A stretch of 64,000 nucleotides of DNA, taken from positions 124,001-188,000 of the forward strand of contig NZ_FZNW01000001.1 of NCBI RefSeq assembly GCF_900188115.1, written 5' to 3'. Of the stretch, positions 30,522-37,962 are shown in pieces; the first letter of the stretch is position 1, and every line of letters begins with the position of its first letter. The DNA is from Haloechinothrix alba. Its GTDB lineage: Bacteria > Actinomycetota > Actinomycetes > Mycobacteriales > Pseudonocardiaceae. Position numbers and translations under genes: made by a program. Under the pieces are notes generated by a model that had not been told where the DNA came from, made no database searches, and saw nothing but the letters and a program-made list of their open reading frames with translations.

Positions 30522-30995
30522 ATGAAGCCGCCTGAGGTTTCAGCGGCCATCGATGCGCCGCAACGAACGGTCTGGTCCGCACTGACGCGGCTATCCGACA
30601 GGGCGCGAGTGCTCGATGACGTCCGCAGCGTCGAGTTCCACACCGACGACTCGTTCCAGGTGGGGGCGCAGTGGCGTGAATGGCGACGGGCCACCGGCAG
30701 GGGAAGGACCGAGACACTCACGGTGATCGCGGTGCACGAGCCCGTCGCCTACAGCGTGCGCGCGCAGCGGCACGGTCTGGAGGTCACCAGAACGACCGAG
30801 CTCGTCGCTCTTTCGCCATGGCGAACCCAGGTGACCACCAGGCTGATGCTGCGGCCCTCCCGGTCGCATGGCCGCTTCAGGCGCATGCTGGTACGCCTGT
30901 TCGGTCTCGTCGAGGCGAGACGGCTGGTGAAACGCGCCAGGATCGACCTGGATGACCTTGCCCGGCACGTCGGTGGTGACCAGCGTGAGAGGTGA
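30522..30995 (+). CDS. SRPBCC-family protein (polyketide cyclase/START-like)
   Basis: Protein of 157 residues with the SRPBCC pattern: a first strand EVSAAIDAPQRTVWSALTRL, then DSFQVGAQWREWRR, and a long C-terminal helix FRRMLVRLFGLVEARRLVKR. These proteins bind hydrophobic ligands in a deep cavity; no ligand or enzyme activity can be read from the sequence. ATG 30522 has GTGAGGTGG upstream. It is transcribed away from the acetyltransferase gene. Confidence 0.8.
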   Translation: MKPPEVSAAIDAPQRTVWSALTRLSDRARVLDDVRSVEFHTDDSFQVGAQWREWRRATGRGRTETLTVIAVHEPVAYSVRAQRHGLEVTRTTELVALSPWRTQVTTRLMLRPSRSHGRFRRMLVRLFGLVEARRLVKRARIDLDDLARHVGGDQRER

Positions 30996-31090
30996 CGGCC
31001 TCGTGTGATCTCGCTCCCTCTGCGAAGCGGCAGGTGGCGTGCAGTACGATAGTCTGGGTCGTTGGCGCGGGTTGCGAGGAGGCTTGCCAG

Positions 31091-31285
31091 ATGAAGAAGG
31101 TCGTGCTCTTGGCCGCCGTGGTCGCCGGGGTACTGTTCGCTGTCAAGCGCAGCAAGAGCGCCAGGGACGAGGCCGAGCTGTGGCGTCAGGCGACCGCTCC
31201 GTCGAGCGGCCCGGCCGCGGGACCCAGTGCGAACGGTACGGCACCCACCGCGGGGAGCAAGCCGGATATCGCACGGAACAACTGA
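31091..31285 (+). CDS. DLW-39 family small membrane-anchored protein
   Basis: Protein of 64 residues. An N-terminal hydrophobic helix (KKVVLLAAVVAGVLFAVKR) is followed by ARDEAELWRQAT, the conserved D-LWRQAT box that names the family. The tail is rich in Gly, Ser and Pro. ATG 31091 has GAGGAGG 8 nt upstream. It sits just before tRNA-Ala, as in related actinobacteria. Function unknown. Confidence 0.88.
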   Translation: MKKVVLLAAVVAGVLFAVKRSKSARDEAELWRQATAPSSGPAAGPSANGTAPTAGSKPDIARNN

Positions 31286-31316
31286 CGGTGCGGGCCCGCA
31301 AGGGCCCGGCACACGC

Positions 31317-31389
31317 GGGGCTGTAGCTCAATCGGTAGAGCGCTGCTTTTGCAAGGCAGAGGTCAGGGGTTCGATTCCCCTCAGCTCCA
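31317..31389 (+). tRNA. tRNA-Ala (anticodon TGC)
   Basis: Acceptor GGGGCTG pairs with CAGCTCC, including the G3-T70 wobble that is the identity element of tRNA-Ala. The anticodon TGC is at 31350-31352. The T-arm is GGGGTTCGATTCCCC. CCA is not encoded. Its 3' half is repeated downstream at 32791-32833 and its last bases at 36934-36946, marking it as an integration site. Confidence 0.98.
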
Positions 31390-31472
31390 CTTTTGTGACC
31401 AGCGGTTATGCTATTTCTTGAGCGATCTTGCTGTTGGTGTCTGTCAGGCATTGTTACTGCGAGTCCGCTGAG
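31378..31472 (+). repeat. Direct repeat, copy 1: tRNA-Ala 3' end plus flank
   Basis: About 95 bp starting with CCCTCAGCTCCACTT and running on through CCAGCGGTTATG and GCGATCTTGCTGTTGGTGTC. The same sequence recurs at 36934-37027 with roughly 85 percent identity by eye. The repeat begins inside the tRNA and continues into the element side. That is how two related integrative elements using the same attachment site would look. Confidence 0.85.
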
Positions 31473-31475
31473 GAC

Positions 31476-31717
31476 ATGGAATCGGTGCGCACGGCGATGG
31501 GGCTACTGGCCGACGGGCGCCAGCTGACCAGCGTGTTGTATCGCCGCATCGCCAGCACCTACAGCCTCGACTCGCGCAGCGATACCTATGCCGACCGGCT
31601 ACCGCATGTCGACGACCCCGACTGGCAGATCTAGCTCCACCAGCTGGCCACCGCCGACACCCGACGGCGCGAACTCGCCGACTCGCCGCCCCTGAGCAGC
31701 CATAGTTGCCTGCGGAA
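31476..31717 (+). other. Unrecognised, probably decayed coding remnant
   Basis: An open frame from ATG 31476 reads MESVRTAMGLLADGRQLTSV and continues to DPDWQI before an in-frame TAG at 31632. The same frame then resumes for about 25 codons (HQLATADTRRRELADSPPL). The composition looks coding and the stop looks secondary. I do not recognise the family. It lies at the left end of the island, just before the ssb relic. Confidence 0.35.
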
Positions 31718-32024
31718 ATGATTAGTACCGTCGTCGGCAACCTCACCGCCGATCCCCGAGATGCGGTTCAGCCGGTCCGGCGCTGCCGTCGCCAATGTCA
31801 CCATCGCCTCCACCCCGCGCACGTTCGACCGGGAGACCGGCGAGCGGAAGGACGGCGAGGCGCTGCTCCTGCGCTGCGACATCTGGCGGCAGGCCGGGGA
31901 GTCCCTGACGCACGAGATGCGGGTGATCGTGCAGGGCAGGTTGAAGCAGCGGTCCTTCGGGACCAAGGAAGACGAGAAGCGCATTGTCGTCGCGCTCGAG
32001 ATCTCCTCGTTGGCGTTACGTTAA
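31718..32024 (+). pseudogene. Single-stranded DNA-binding protein gene, frameshifted and truncated
   Basis: ATG 31718 starts [14 protein letters not shown], the classic SSB N-terminus. The continuation is one frame over ([20 protein letters not shown], then [20 protein letters not shown]). A short deletion is evident around RQAGESLT compared with the usual RQAAENVAESL. The C-terminus ends early ([10 protein letters not shown]), so the tail that binds partner proteins is missing. SSB paralogues of this type are carried by actinobacterial plasmids and integrative elements. Confidence 0.8.
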
Positions 32025-32270
32025 CCACTGGACGAGGAGCATGTGGACCTCCTGCTGGTCTTCCAGGATCAGGTAGATGACCTGCCCGGCCTGACCTGGT
32101 CCGAAGGTCCAACGACGGACGGCGCCTTCGGGATTCTCCGCGTGCTGGGGCGCTCCGTTCCACGGTGTGAGCTGGAGGATCTCGAGCACCTCCATGAAAG
32201 CATCCAACGCTTCATCCGGCAGCGCGGCGACCTGCTCACCGATGTCAGCGTCCGGAACGAGTCGGTACAA
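32016..32270 (-). CDS. Toxin-like small protein (RelE/ParE-type) paired with DUF6247
   Basis: Protein of 84 residues. The pattern [60 protein letters not shown] resembles a widespread actinobacterial family with a RelE/ParE-like sheet. It starts (TTG) directly after the DUF6247 stop with no gap, so the pair is co-translated. Toxin activity is inferred from size, fold resemblance and pairing, not shown. The 3' end overlaps the ssb relic by 9 bp in opposite orientation. Confidence 0.65.
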   Translation of the reverse strand: MYRLVPDADIGEQVAALPDEALDAFMEVLEILQLTPWNGAPQHAENPEGAVRRWTFGPGQAGQVIYLILEDQQEVHMLLVQWLT

Positions 32271-32606
32271 CTACGTGGACCGCCGCTGTTGGATCGCGTC
32301 TCGTAAGTCCTCGAACTGCACGGCGCGCGGGTTGTGTCCGGTGCGAATGACCTCCTCAGCCTTCGCGAGCACGCGATGGTAGGCACCCGGCTCACGTAGC
32401 TCCAGGAACGCTGTGTGCTGCCACTTGTTCAGCAACGCGTGCAGGTCGGTGAGGTCTTGAGACTCCTTGACCCGGTCAAGCACGATTTGCCATTCATGGT
32501 CGAACTCGGCCGCAAGCGTCGGTGTGAGGCACTCGCGGATCGATGCCGGGTCGGCCGCTGGCGGAGATGGATGCTGGTTTGGTGGCGACGCGTCCGGAGA
32601 AGCCAT
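32271..32606 (-). CDS. DUF6247-family protein, putative antitoxin partner
   Basis: Protein of 111 residues. After about 20 Pro/Ser-rich residues comes the family core: ASIRECLTPTLAAEFDHEWQ, then VLDRVKESQDLTDLHALLNK and WQHTAFLELREPGAYHRVLA. Proteins of this family regularly precede the RelE-like protein found next. The order (larger acidic helical partner first, toxin-like second, stop and start abutting) fits a type II toxin-antitoxin unit. No promoter palindrome was evident. Confidence 0.7.
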   Translation of the reverse strand: MASPDASPPNQHPSPPAADPASIRECLTPTLAAEFDHEWQIVLDRVKESQDLTDLHALLNKWQHTAFLELREPGAYHRVLAKAEEVIRTGHNPRAVQFEDLRDAIQQRRST

Positions 32607-32790
32607 GGACTTACGATAACCTGCCGAGCAGACTCGCGGTGTAGCTTTCTCAGTTCCGGTGCCGCCGGTGCTCGTGTGGGAACCATGATGGGTGCGAAAC
32701 CCCTCCAGAGAGACGCAATGGAGCCAGCAGGGACAGCGCTAGGGTCAGCATGACCAGGTATATCCCTGCGGCTAGCTATGACGGTCCGTA

Positions 32791-32833
32791 TTTGCAAGGC
32801 AGAGGTCAGGGGGTCGATTCCCCTCAGCTCCAC
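32791..32833 (+). repeat. att-like second copy of the tRNA-Ala 3' half
   Basis: 43 bp identical to 31348-31390 except for one base (GGGG vs GGGT in the T-arm). It begins in the anticodon loop (TTTGCAAGGC) and ends with the acceptor CTCCAC. The 5' half of the tRNA is absent, so this is an attachment-site copy and not a second tRNA gene. Confidence 0.92.
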
Positions 32834-32870
32834 GCGGCGTGGACTCGCTGACCAGCAGCGCAACGCACAG

Positions 32871-33140
32871 ACTCGCGCCGACTTTCGTGGGGCGATCGAG
32901 GAGTGGCTCAAGGTCCACGAGCTCGACGATTCCACACGCGAGACTTACCGGATCTACACCCGGAAGTACATCTACCCGGCGCCTGGCAGAGCCGGTCAGT
33001 CAGATCTCCGCGAGGGCGCTCGAGCAGTTCTACGCCGAACTACGCCGGTGTCGCGCTCGCTGTGATGGTCGCCCCATATCGAGAACCGCACGGACGGGCC
33101 GGCCGCACGGGTGCCGGACGTGTGCGGCATAAGCGGCCAT
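32871..33140 (+). pseudogene. Tyrosine integrase N-terminus, frameshifted relic
   Basis: Just after the att copy one frame reads DFRGAIEEWLKVHELDDSTR and then ETYRIYTRKYIYPA, the SAM-like N-terminal domain of actinobacterial phage integrases. The next frame continues VSQISARALEQFYAELRRCR (to about 33075), then the first frame resumes with HIENRTDGP. At least two frameshifts are needed, and the catalytic domain (R, H-x-x-R, Y) is entirely missing. Confidence 0.8.
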
Positions 33141-33149
33141 ATCGCTGAG

Positions 33150-33941
33150 TCACGCCTTGCGGTTGTACAGCCTTTTCGCCCATACATAGCCGAGCAGCGC
33201 GATGCCCGCACACCAGGTCAGCGCGATCCACAGGTCGTCGCCGACCGGGTTGTCCATCAGTAGTGCCCGGATGGACTCCATGATCGGGGTGAACGGCTGG
33301 TACTCGGCGAACCAGCGCAACCCCCCGGGTATCGAGTCGGTCGGCACGAACCCGCTGCCGAGGAACGGCAGGAACATCAGCGGCATCGGCAGGCTGCTGG
33401 CCGCCTCGACGCTCTGCGAAGTCTGGCCGATCGCCACGGTGAGCCAGACCAGGGCGAACGCCACGGCGGCGAGCACACCGACGAGGGCGAGCCAGCCACC
33501 GAGGCTTGCACTCGGCTCGAAACCGATCAGCAGCGCCACCCCGATCACCACCGCCATGCTCAGGAAAGCCTGGATGAGACTGCCGATCACGTGCCCGGTC
33601 AGCACCGACACCCTGGCGATGTTCATGGTGCGGAACCGGGCGATGATCCCATCGGTCATGTCCATGGCCACGGATACCGCGGTTCCCTGGACCGTGGTCG
33701 CGATGGTTATCAGCAGGATCGCGGGCACCATGTAGTTGATGTACTCGGCTCGACCACCGGAGGGCCCGCCGAGCCCAGCTCCGAGCGTGCCGCCGAACAC
33801 GTACACGAACAGCAGTAGCAAGAGGATCGGCATTGCGATCAGTTGCACGGTCATCGACGGGTATCGCACCATCCGTTTCAGGTTGCGACGCACCATCGTC
33901 GTCGAATCGCGTAACGGGTGGGTCGTGGCCGCGGCGGTCAT
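33150..33941 (-). CDS. ABC-2 type transporter permease (DrrB-like)
   Basis: Membrane protein of 263 residues with six predicted helices. The first (VQLIAMPILLLLLFVYVFGG) follows the basic lead RRNLKRMVRYPSM, and the last lies near ALTWCAGIALLGYVWAKRLY. It is the membrane half of a DrrAB-type exporter, a family that expels drugs or lipids. Start and stop overlap the upstream ATPase gene by 4 nt, so the two subunits are co-translated. It is the last gene of the four-gene operon starting at 36372. Confidence 0.92.
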   Translation of the reverse strand: MTAAATTHPLRDSTTMVRRNLKRMVRYPSMTVQLIAMPILLLLLFVYVFGGTLGAGLGGPSGGRAEYINYMVPAILLITIATTVQGTAVSVAMDMTDGIIARFRTMNIARVSVLTGHVIGSLIQAFLSMAVVIGVALLIGFEPSASLGGWLALVGVLAAVAFALVWLTVAIGQTSQSVEAASSLPMPLMFLPFLGSGFVPTDSIPGGLRWFAEYQPFTPIMESIRALLMDNPVGDDLWIALTWCAGIALLGYVWAKRLYNRKA

Positions 33942-34900
33942 CGGTTGATCACCTTCTCGTTGTCGGAATCGCCGGTGAGGGCGAGGAAGACGTCGTCGAG
34001 GTCGGGGGTGTGCACGGAAAGGGTGTCCACGTCGACCGACTCATGGTCGAGCCGGTCCAGCAGTGCCTTCAGTGAGTGCAGGCTGCCGTCGTTCGGTACC
34101 CGAAGGGCCAGCGCGTCGCCGTCTGAGTGTGCGTCCTGGCCGAGAACCCGTTGCGCGGTCTGGAAACCGCTGGGTTCGGAAAACTGGAGTAGGACGTGGC
34201 CGCCGGGAATTCGGCGTTTCAATTGCTCGGCGGTGCCCTCGGCGACCAGCCTGCCGTCCTCCAGCACGGCGATCCGGTCGGCCAGTTCGTCGGCCTCCTC
34301 CAGGTACTGGGTGGTCAGGAAGATGGTTACGCCCTCGGCCACCAGTTCCCGTACGGTCTGCCACATACCGCGCCTGCTACGCGGATCCAGCCCGGTGGTC
34401 GGCTCGTCCAGGAAGATGACGCGGGGATTCCCGACCAACGTCATCGCCAGGTCCAGCCGCCGCCGCATACCACCGGAATACGTGGACGCCGGTTTCCGCG
34501 CCGCCTCGGTCAGGTCGAACCGCTCGAGTAGATCGGCCGTCCTACGCTGACGATCCTTCTTGGATAGATGGTTCAGGTCCGCCATCATCCGCAGGTTCTC
34601 CTCACCGGTGAGCAGGTTGTCCACGGCGGAGAACTGGCCCGTGACCCCGATCGCAGCCCGCACCGAATCCGGATCGGACGCCACATCATGCCCCACGACC
34701 TCGGCCCGGCCGCCACTGGCGACTATCAGTGTGGACAGGATCTTGACCGTCGTCGTCTTGCCTGCGCCGTTCGCACCGAGCAGGGAGAAGATCGTGCCCT
34801 GCGGCACGTTCAGGTCGATTCCGTCCAGCACTGTCTTGTCGCCGAACGACTTCCGCAACCCGCTCACGGATATCGCCGGTTGTGCGGCATTCTTCATCAT
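33938..34900 (-). CDS. ABC transporter ATP-binding protein (DrrA-like)
   Basis: ATPase of 320 residues. Walker A is GANGAGKTTTVKIL, the signature is YSGGMRRRLDLAMTL, and Walker B is RVIFLDEPTTGLDP. The C-terminal 100 residues form the DrrA-type accessory domain. It powers the permease encoded next. The substrate is unknown; family members export anthracyclines, glycolipids or siderophore-like molecules. The start is ATG 34900 or the next ATG. Confidence 0.94.
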   Translation of the reverse strand: MMKNAAQPAISVSGLRKSFGDKTVLDGIDLNVPQGTIFSLLGANGAGKTTTVKILSTLIVASGGRAEVVGHDVASDPDSVRAAIGVTGQFSAVDNLLTGEENLRMMADLNHLSKKDRQRRTADLLERFDLTEAARKPASTYSGGMRRRLDLAMTLVGNPRVIFLDEPTTGLDPRSRRGMWQTVRELVAEGVTIFLTTQYLEEADELADRIAVLEDGRLVAEGTAEQLKRRIPGGHVLLQFSEPSGFQTAQRVLGQDAHSDGDALALRVPNDGSLHSLKALLDRLDHESVDVDTLSVHTPDLDDVFLALTGDSDNEKVINR

Positions 34901-34930
34901 CGTCAGTTCCCTTCACCGTAAGAGCCGGGT

Positions 34931-35776
34931 TCAGGCCCGGTGGATCGTGATGTCGCCGAATCCGGTGTGTGCGCGCACTTCGACCGTCTCGCCGGTCTTC
35001 TCTGGCGGCTCCGTCGTCTCGTCGAGCGCGTTGCGCACCTGCCCGAAGTTGGTCTTCGCGTCTAGCCAGGCCGACGTGCCGGCACCGATGCCGATGCCCA
35101 GGTCGCCGGTCGAGGTTTCCAGCACAACGGAACCGCGAGCGACCTCACCGATCCGGATCGCCCCGTTGGCAGTCTTCGCGTCCACACCACCGCCCGCCCG
35201 GTCCAGCGCGATGTCCCCGTTCGCCGAACGCACGCGCGCTTCGCCGCCGATCGTGCCGAGCTCGGTGTTGCCGTTGGAGTTCTTGATCGTGGCGCCGCCG
35301 GTCACCTCACCGATCCGAACCCGGCCGGTCCCTGTGGTCACCTCTGCGTCGCCCGCGACGCCCTCGACCGAGACGTGGCCGGCGGAGGTGTTCAGCCGCA
35401 GCGGCCCGGTCCGGTCCAGCCGCGCGTGCCCCGCGGAGGACTTGAACCGGCACTCGCCGAGCCGGCCGGTCGACTGGAAATCGCCGACCGTGTCCGCCTG
35501 CACCTGCGAACCCTCGGGCAGTTCGACGGTCAGGTCGATGGAGCAACTCTTGGCGGAGAAGTCGAATGGCCGCGGCTTCTTGCCCTTGATCAGTAGTGTG
35601 CCGCTGGAGTACTCGACGCGGACCTGCTCGGCAGCCTTCACGTCCGAAGGCTCATTCTCGTCGGACGGGCGCACCTCGACCACGGTGTCGGTGCGCTGGC
35701 TCGCGACGAACCGCACGTTGGCCACGCTGACATCGAGGGTCACGATGATCGGCTCCGGCGTATCGAATGTAGGCAT
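34931..35776 (-). CDS. DUF4097 beta-repeat protein
   Basis: Protein of 281 residues with no signal peptide. After an N-terminal sandwich (PEPIIVTLDVSVANVRFVAS) it shows repeated beta strands about 20 residues apart, with motifs such as TSAGHVSVEGVAGDAEV, NSNGNTELGTIGGEARV and TANGAIRIGEVARGSVV. This is the DUF4097 (adhesin-like) solenoid. Genes of this family are often linked to DrrAB-type transporters and RHH regulators in actinobacteria; the molecular role is unknown. It lies 30 bp before the ATPase gene and 77 bp after the RHH gene. Confidence 0.88.
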   Translation of the reverse strand: MPTFDTPEPIIVTLDVSVANVRFVASQRTDTVVEVRPSDENEPSDVKAAEQVRVEYSSGTLLIKGKKPRPFDFSAKSCSIDLTVELPEGSQVQADTVGDFQSTGRLGECRFKSSAGHARLDRTGPLRLNTSAGHVSVEGVAGDAEVTTGTGRVRIGEVTGGATIKNSNGNTELGTIGGEARVRSANGDIALDRAGGGVDAKTANGAIRIGEVARGSVVLETSTGDLGIGIGAGTSAWLDAKTNFGQVRNALDETTEPPEKTGETVEVRAHTGFGDITIHRA

Positions 35777-35853
35777 GGTTGTCCCCTTCTGATCGGTGAA
35801 ATCGGCGTTCTCGCTGATGAGAACGGCGACGTATCCTGGCGCTGCCAGCGCGG

Positions 35854-36372
35854 CTAGCCGATCCAGCCGGTGTAGCGCTGCTTACCCCGGCCGCCGCGCT
35901 GATCCGGGGCCTGCTCCTTGCCGGATTGCCGCAACGTGGCCGAGGCGACCCGGCCAAGCCACGCGTTGACCGAGCGGCCCTCCTTCGCGGCCGCCTCCTC
36001 GATCGAGGCCTTGAGGTGTTCCGGGAGCCGGAAGTTGATCCGCGCGGTGGCGGCGTCGTCGGTGCCTGCGGGATCGACGTCAGGTACCGGCTCGGGTTCC
36101 GGTGCAGCCGTGGCGTATGCGACCTCGGATGGTGGCGGCGTCACCACGAAGTTCGGGTCGCGGCCCCGCAGCCGGACCTCGACCGAACCAGGCGCGAGGT
36201 CACGGGTGATTTCGTCGGCGGCAGCCGACAGCGCCTCCAGCAGGGTGAGGCGTACCGCCGACTCGACCGGCCCGGTCAGCCGCTCAGCCAGCGCACGAGC
36301 CTCCTCGCCCCCGGCCTCGGCGGCGGTCGCCAGCTCCCGGCTGAGGAAGTCCACATACGGTGTCAAGTCCAT
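35854..36372 (-). CDS. HicB/Arc-type ribbon-helix-helix regulator
   Basis: Protein of 172 residues. The N-terminal part (LTPYVDFLSRELATAAEAGG) is helical. A middle part rich in Pro and acidic residues precedes a C-terminal ribbon-helix-helix domain, TARINFRLPEHLKASIEEAA, then GRSVNAWLGRVASATL. No HicA toxin is adjacent, so it is better read as a transcriptional regulator of its own operon than as an antitoxin. ATG 36372 overlaps the first of three ATGGCGCC repeats at its promoter; the longer frame to 36402 would run through these repeats. Confidence 0.85.
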   Translation of the reverse strand: MDLTPYVDFLSRELATAAEAGGEEARALAERLTGPVESAVRLTLLEALSAAADEITRDLAPGSVEVRLRGRDPNFVVTPPPSEVAYATAAPEPEPVPDVDPAGTDDAATARINFRLPEHLKASIEEAAAKEGRSVNAWLGRVASATLRQSGKEQAPDQRGGRGKQRYTGWIG

Positions 36373-36421
36373 GGCGCCAGAATGGCACATATATGGCGCC
36401 ATTACAAGCCATCATGGCGCC
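36371..36421. promoter_or_regulatory. Three phased ATGGCGCC repeats: probable RHH operator
   Basis: ATGGCGCC occurs at 36371-36378, 36393-36400 and 36414-36421, all in the same orientation. Start-to-start distances are 22 and 21 bp, two helical turns. A half-match AATGGCAC lies at 36380-36387. Such phasing puts all sites on one face of the DNA, as expected for cooperative binding by Arc/MetJ-type dimers. The first repeat covers the start codon. Confidence 0.75.
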
Positions 36422-36596
36422 GTTTGTCGCCGTAGTGGCGTTCTCTATGGTCAGAGCGGATCAGTGCTCGTCGTGGTCGCGGTGTGCCCGGTGGGCTCAT
36501 GATCGAACCTGTGTACGAACGCAGCAGGTCGCAGAGCGAGTTCGGGCGGATCGCGCCGTTGTACCCGCTCCCGACGCGGCATCGATGCCCGCGCGG

Positions 36597-36866
36597 TCAC
36601 CGACTCGACGTGGGGTGTCGGTGCTGGTTGTCGGTGGTGACGAACTGGTCGATCAAGGCCTGTAGCTCGGTCAAGATGGTTGTTGTGCGTGCTTGTCGTA
36701 GGTGTGCGGGGATCGTGTACGGCTCAGAGATGATCGTTTTGACCTCGGAGCGGTAACGGGGCGAGGAGTTCATAGACCCACGAGCGGGAGAGTCCGTAGT
36801 CGGCCACAACGTCGGCGACCGGTTATCCACAACAACGGCAGTGATGACCAGGCGTGCCTCCGACAT
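36597..36866 (-). pseudogene. IS481-type transposase relic
   Basis: From ATG 36866 it reads MSEARLVITAVVVDNR, then the helix-turn-helix VADVVADYGLSRSWVYELLA in the next frame, then RYRSE back in the first. A piece resembling a later part follows (TELQALIDQFVTTDNQHR). At least two frameshifts and a large internal deletion are needed, so the gene is dead. TGTCATGAGGC (36894-36904) and TGTCCTGAGGC (36917-36927) just upstream look like IS481 end sequence. A lone DnaA box (36823-36831) inside it is probably chance. Confidence 0.75.
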
Positions 36867-36933
36867 GCCTGAGCATCCAGCACCATTCCGGCATGTCATG
36901 AGGCACGCGTCCGGGATGTCCTGAGGCTGGATA

Positions 36934-37027
36934 CCCTCAGCTCCACTTCTGTGGCCAGCGGTTATGTGGGTTCTTAGCGATCTTGCTGTTGGTGTCTGCC
37001 AGTCATTGTGACCGCGAGTGCGCTGAG
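36934..37027 (+). repeat. Direct repeat, copy 2: tRNA-Ala end plus flank
   Basis: This 94-bp sequence starts with CCCTCAGCTCCAC (the last bases of tRNA-Ala) and continues with the flank found after the functional tRNA at 31378-31472, including GCGATCTTGCTGTTGGTGTC. There is one 1-nt indel and about a dozen substitutions. It marks the right limit of the island or the left end of a second, lost element. Confidence 0.85.
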
Positions 37028-37158
37028 AGGTAGCGCGCGAGGTTGACACCGAGTCCCGACAGACGAGTCTCATCGGCCGGCGAGTGAATTCGCCGTCGCT
37101 TCGTCGACTCTCCCGGGGCGACTGCCCGTGCCCCGGTCCCGGGTTCGCCTGCCGTTGC

Positions 37159-37620
37159 TCATGTCGCAGTGAGCTGCCGGTGAAACCACCCTGTCAGGAT
37201 GCCGTCGACCGCCTTGGCGGTTGGCAGTTGCGGGGCCGGTTCGAGGCCGGGTTCGTCGGCGGCCCGGTGGGCTTCGGCGGTCCACGGGTATGCCTGCCCG
37301 GAGCCGGCCTCGATGACCGCGAGGGTGGACCGTATCCGCACGGCCGGGTTGACCAGTGTGACCGTCTTGATCGGAATCTGCTGCGTGGTCAGCACCTGCA
37401 GCGCCACGGCTCCGCCGAGCGAACCGCCGAGGAGACTGATCGGTTCGTCGTCGACCGGCAGCTGCTCGCGCAGTGCGGCTAGCGCGGCTGCGAAGGCCGC
37501 GTCCGTGCGGGGCGCGTCCAGCATGTGCCAGGTAACGATCAACGGCGCGGGCCTGTCGGCACCCGTCGGTGCCAGTGCCGTGAACGGCACACCCGCCGCA
37601 GTACCAGTGATCGTTTCCAT
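37159..37620 (-). pseudogene. Alpha/beta hydrolase, internally deleted and truncated
   Basis: Open frame of 153 codons from ATG 37620 (METITGTAAGVPFTALAPTG). The nucleophile elbow GGSLGGAVALQVL and VNPAVRI are present. Compared with hydrolases of this type, the segment between WHMLDAPRTDAAFAAAL and AALREQLP, normally about 50 residues, is missing. The C-terminal third carrying the catalytic His is also absent. It may still be translated but is unlikely to be an active enzyme. The region 36422-37158 upstream holds only the IS481 relic and the repeat. Confidence 0.6.
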
Positions 37621-37962
37621 GTGCCCTGACCTTCGTCTGACAGTTCCTGGCTGCCAGGCCCACTGTAGACAGTTCGACGGGCCGAGGAGCTCCGTTCCCC
37701 TCCGCCGGTCTAGGCACGTCCACTGTGGAACCCAACCCGTCCCAGGTGGGGTACCGACCACGGGAGCACGGCCATGACCTGTGATGTCCCGGGCATACTG
37801 GACGCAGTCGGACCCTCGGCATGGGGTTCGGCTGATTCGTGTTCGGGGTGACTCCCGGCTGCCGTGGCCGAGTGCGGACTCGCGGGGCCGGACAACCGGC
37901 TACCCGGCGGCATACTCTTCGAGATGTCGCCGGTCCCCGTCCGGGTAGCCGTGGTTCCGTAC
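37621..37962. other. Gene-free stretch
   Basis: 342 bp between the hydrolase relic and the DUF6789 gene. Frames are short and lack ribosome sites, and I see no clear hairpin, repeat or RNA gene. It may hold the promoter of the hydrolase relic and decayed sequence. Confidence 0.4.

Larger units (their letters stand above)
31391..36933. mobile_element. Decayed composite integrative island at tRNA-Ala
   Basis: Between the functional tRNA-Ala and the third partial copy of its 3' end lies about 5.5 kb of accessory DNA. It holds an ssb relic, a DUF6247/toxin-like pair, a second att-like copy, a frameshifted integrase N-terminus, an intact DrrBA-DUF4097-RHH operon and an IS481-type transposase relic. 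Relics of ssb and a tyrosine integrase fit an actinomycete integrative conjugative element (pSAM2-like). No intact mobility gene remains, so the island is probably immobile. Exact boundaries are inferred. Confidence 0.65.

Noticed and set aside
35854-36372. HicB-like protein as half of a HicAB toxin-antitoxin pair
   Set aside because: No HicA-like ORF lies on either side; it heads a transporter operon instead.
36823-36831. Single perfect DnaA box in the IS481 relic
   Set aside because: Isolated and inside decayed transposase coding sequence; no partner box nearby.
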